From Marinobacter algicola DG893 (GTDB lineage: Bacteria; Pseudomonadota; Gammaproteobacteria; Pseudomonadales; Oleiphilaceae): a stretch of DNA of 64,000 nucleotides. The DNA lies in contig NZ_ABCP01000004.1 in assembly GCF_000170835.1 (NCBI RefSeq), forward strand, positions 62,001 through 126,000, written 5' to 3'. The translations under genes were made by a program, and so were the position numbers. This document shows, one piece after another, positions 62,077-64,000 of the stretch. Within the stretch, counting starts at the first letter, position 1; every line of letters begins with the position of its first letter. Under the pieces are notes generated by a model. The model saw nothing but the letters and a program-made list of their open reading frames with translations, did no database searches and was not told where the DNA came from.

Positions 62077-62879
62077 ATCACGCTGCGAAACTGACTGACC
62101 GTGTTTGGTCCCGCTACGACCGGAAAGAACAGTGGACCCGCTATGGGATCTACCTGGTAACCCTGATTGCGATTGTCTGGGCGGTGCGTGACATCGACAT
62201 TTTCTGGCCCTGGGTGTGGGACGCCCCCAACCAGATCCAGAACCTGGGTGCACGCATGTGGCCACCGGAGTTCAGCACCTGGAATGCCATCTTCGCGGCC
62301 ATGCTGGAAACCGTACACATTGCCACCCTGTCTACCATGCTCACGATATTCATTGCCCTGCCGGTGTCCTATATCGCGGCGCAGAACACCACACCGAACA
62401 AGGCCACCCTGTGGCTCGGTCGGTTTATTCTTGTGTCCAGCCGCTCAGTAAACACCATCATCTGGGCCCTGCTGTTCGTCGCCATTTTCGGCCCTGGGGT
62501 ACTTGCGGGCATTCTGGCGGTTATGTTCCGGTCAATCGGTTTCATTGGTAAACTGATGGGCGAGGCTATCGAGGAGATCGATCGCCGCCCCGTCGAAGCT
62601 ATGCAGGCAACCGGCGCCAGCAAAATGAAAGTAGTGCTGTACGCGATCGTGCCGCAGGTAATGCCAGCCTTTTTTGCCATCATCATCCTGCGCTGGGATA
62701 TCAACATCCGTGAATCCACCGTGCTTGGTTTGGTGGGCGCCGGTGGCATCGGAGTGCTGCTGCAAGGGTCTATCGACCTGTTTGCCTGGCAGACGGTGGC
62801 CACGATTCTGCTCGCTATTGTGGTGTTGGTAATTCTGGGCGAAGCACTAACCAGCGCCTTGCGCAAGAAAGTTATCTGA
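62070..62879 (+). CDS. phnE: PhnE-type ABC permease 2
   Basis: 269 residues. The contact loop is EAIEEIDRRPVEAMQATGAS, then IVPQVMPAFFAIIILRWDIN and STVLGLVGAGGIGVLL. The two permeases probably form a heterodimer. The frame is open far upstream, but the ATG at 62070 is the true start because earlier residues are a shadow of permease 1. Confidence 0.93.
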   Translation: MVDHAAKLTDRVWSRYDRKEQWTRYGIYLVTLIAIVWAVRDIDIFWPWVWDAPNQIQNLGARMWPPEFSTWNAIFAAMLETVHIATLSTMLTIFIALPVSYIAAQNTTPNKATLWLGRFILVSSRSVNTIIWALLFVAIFGPGVLAGILAVMFRSIGFIGKLMGEAIEEIDRRPVEAMQATGASKMKVVLYAIVPQVMPAFFAIIILRWDINIRESTVLGLVGAGGIGVLLQGSIDLFAWQTVATILLAIVVLVILGEALTSALRKKVI

Positions 62880-62895
62880 CGCGGAAACCCAGTCC

Positions 62896-63705
62896 ATGAC
62901 AAACAGCTTTAACTTTGGCCAAGCGGACGTATTGTTTACCGACGTGGACGATACCCTGACCACCGATGGTCAATTGCTGCCAGAAACCTATCTTGCCCTT
63001 TGTCGGCTGGCAGCGGCTGGTATTCGCGTGATTCCGGTGACCGGTGGTTGCGCCGGCTGGTGCGACCAGATCATCAGAACGTGGCCGGTCACTGCAGTAA
63101 TTGGTGAAGGCGGCGCCTTCTACGCCGAGCGGACCGCCCCCCAGACGGTCCGCTGGCACTACTGGAACGACGCAGCCGGCCATAAGCGTGACCAAGAGGC
63201 CATACTGACTGCAGTCGCCGCACTGGATCTGGACTTCGAACCACAACTCGCCAGCGACCAGGCCTTCCGCTATGTCGATGTAGCGGTCGACTACAACCAG
63301 CAGCAGTCTTTAAGCTCAGAGCAAGTAGCGGTTCTTCATAATGCTCTGGTTGGCCGGGGCTTCAACGTTCGGCAAAGCTCGATCCACCTCAACATCTGGC
63401 TCGGCGACTTTGACAAGTCCACGATGGCCGTGCGTGTAGGGCAGGAAGTGCTGGGACTGGATCTGCAGGCGTTGCAACAGCGCGCAGTTTTCATTGGTGA
63501 CGCACCCAATGACGAAAGCATGTTTCGATGTTTTCCACTAAGTGTTGGCGTGGCAAACATTCGCAAGCATCTGCCCGGGATGACCCATCGGCCGGCCGCC
63601 GTTGTCAGCCAGCGTTCCGGGCTGGGCTTCGCGGAAATGGCCGAAAACTGGCTGAGGCAACGGACCGAATCCGACCTGCCGCAGGCCGAAACACATCCTG
63701 TGTGA
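62896..63705 (+). CDS. HAD-IIB family phosphatase
   Basis: 269 residues. Motif I is DVDDTLTTDG, motif II the T in VIPVTGGCAGW, motif III the K in GDFDKSTMAV and motif IV GDAPNDESM. The type IIB cap fits sugar- or polyol-phosphate phosphatases such as the SPP/Cof group, not the phosphonatase PhnX, which is a different HAD class. It sits 16 bp after permease 2 and likely dephosphorylates an imported compound or a product from it. Confidence 0.9.
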   Translation: MTNSFNFGQADVLFTDVDDTLTTDGQLLPETYLALCRLAAAGIRVIPVTGGCAGWCDQIIRTWPVTAVIGEGGAFYAERTAPQTVRWHYWNDAAGHKRDQEAILTAVAALDLDFEPQLASDQAFRYVDVAVDYNQQQSLSSEQVAVLHNALVGRGFNVRQSSIHLNIWLGDFDKSTMAVRVGQEVLGLDLQALQQRAVFIGDAPNDESMFRCFPLSVGVANIRKHLPGMTHRPAAVVSQRSGLGFAEMAENWLRQRTESDLPQAETHPV

Positions 63706-63719
63706 TCAAGCCAGGGGTA

Positions 63720-64000
63720 ATGGACCGAGTATCTAATCTGATGGGCGCCAAAGATCGGCAAAAAAGCATTCTGGATTGGGTGAACGAGCAGAAGCATGTC
63801 GAGGTTGAAGACATTGCCCAACGCTTTGGAGTCACCACCCAAACCATTCGCCGAGACATCAACAAACTGTGCGAACAGGGTGTGCTACGTCGCCGTTATG
63901 GCGGCGTCAGCCTACCGGCCAGTGCCACGATTTCTCCCGTTGAAAACGCGCGGATCCATCATCATGCCACCAAGCAGCAGATGGCTCAGCGGGTTGCAAT
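63720..64000 (+). CDS. DeoR family transcriptional regulator, 5' part
   Basis: The gene runs off the window; 93 residues are seen. The DeoR helix-turn-helix is VEVEDIAQRFGVTTQTIRRD, then INKLCEQGVLRRRYGGVSLP, the start of the usual sugar-phosphate-binding domain. The start could be the ATG at 63720 or at 63741. It is the last gene of the phn operon and the likely repressor acting at the TGTTCAATTGAACA sites. Confidence 0.9.
   Translation, partial: MDRVSNLMGAKDRQKSILDWVNEQKHVEVEDIAQRFGVTTQTIRRDINKLCEQGVLRRRYGGVSLPASATISPVENARIHHHATKQQMAQRVA

Noticed and set aside
62896-63705. The HAD protein as phosphonoacetaldehyde hydrolase (PhnX)
   Set aside because: Its motif I is DVDDTLT with a type IIB cap, unlike PhnX, which has a different motif I and cap.

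Overview
The window reads as chromosomal DNA of a marine gammaproteobacterium, most likely Marinobacter or a close relative. The grounds are protein-family content and overall style: TRAP and BCCT transporters, AcoR-type sigma-54 regulation of a flavin monooxygenase, a diheme cytochrome / beta-helix lipoprotein pair, an adenine deaminase very like the Pseudomonas enzyme, and moderately GC-rich, densely coded DNA. No phage, integrase, insertion sequence, CRISPR array, rRNA or tRNA was seen. The genus is an inference from recalled protein similarity, not from a marker gene.

Layout. 1-1.6 kb: end of an ECF sigma factor, its RskA-type anti-sigma factor and a small exported protein. 1.6-6.8 kb: a DUF2339 membrane protein, a small hypothetical protein, and a PNPOx-like flavoprotein divergent from a MocR/PdxR-type regulator. 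6.8-12.2 kb: DUF3096 mini-protein, a PAS-GGDEF-EAL c-di-GMP protein, an EamA exporter divergent from an AraC regulator, and a periplasmic solute-binding protein. 12.5-15.8 kb: secreted M28 aminopeptidase and a BamA/TamA-like barrel. 16-17.8 kb: an ECF41 sigma factor operon with an AhpD-like protein and a small anchored protein. 18.7-24 kb: a cache-domain histidine kinase and NarL-type regulator next to a dctPQM TRAP transporter. 24.5-25.8 kb: an FnIII-like lipoprotein. 25.9-30 kb: an AcoR-type sigma-54 activator divergent from a 600-residue flavin monooxygenase, with a clear -24/-12 promoter and two palindromes as likely upstream activator sites. 30-33.7 kb: BCCT, EamA and AEC transporters. 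34-43.5 kb: gamma-glutamylcyclotransferase-like protein, metallo-beta-lactamase-like protein, a 1684-residue pseudokinase-AAA-GAF-diguanylate cyclase, an SMC-like ATPase, RNase Z and TenA. 43.5-53.7 kb: mostly single housekeeping or accessory genes (SEC-C, GFA, 2OG oxygenase, J-domain, VWA, YqeY, GST, DUF2780, thioesterase, alcohol dehydrogenase, MOSC, DUF4399, adenine deaminase, CopD-like). 53.8-58 kb: a TM-AraC regulator, a beta-helix lipoprotein and a diheme cytochrome lipoprotein. 58-64 kb: a phnDCEE ABC transporter with a HAD-IIB phosphatase and DeoR regulator, divergent from an iron-dependent alcohol dehydrogenase, with TGTTCAATTGAACA operators between them.

The two regions most likely to hold undescribed biology are (i) the AraC / beta-helix / diheme cytochrome lipoprotein set, whose paired families have no known function, and (ii) the PhnD-type uptake module joined to a dehydrogenase, a phosphatase and a DeoR repressor, which has no phosphonate-cleaving enzyme and so may import a phosphorylated alcohol or unusual phosphonate. 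The sigma-54/FMO control region and the degenerate kinase fused to a diguanylate cyclase are also worth testing.
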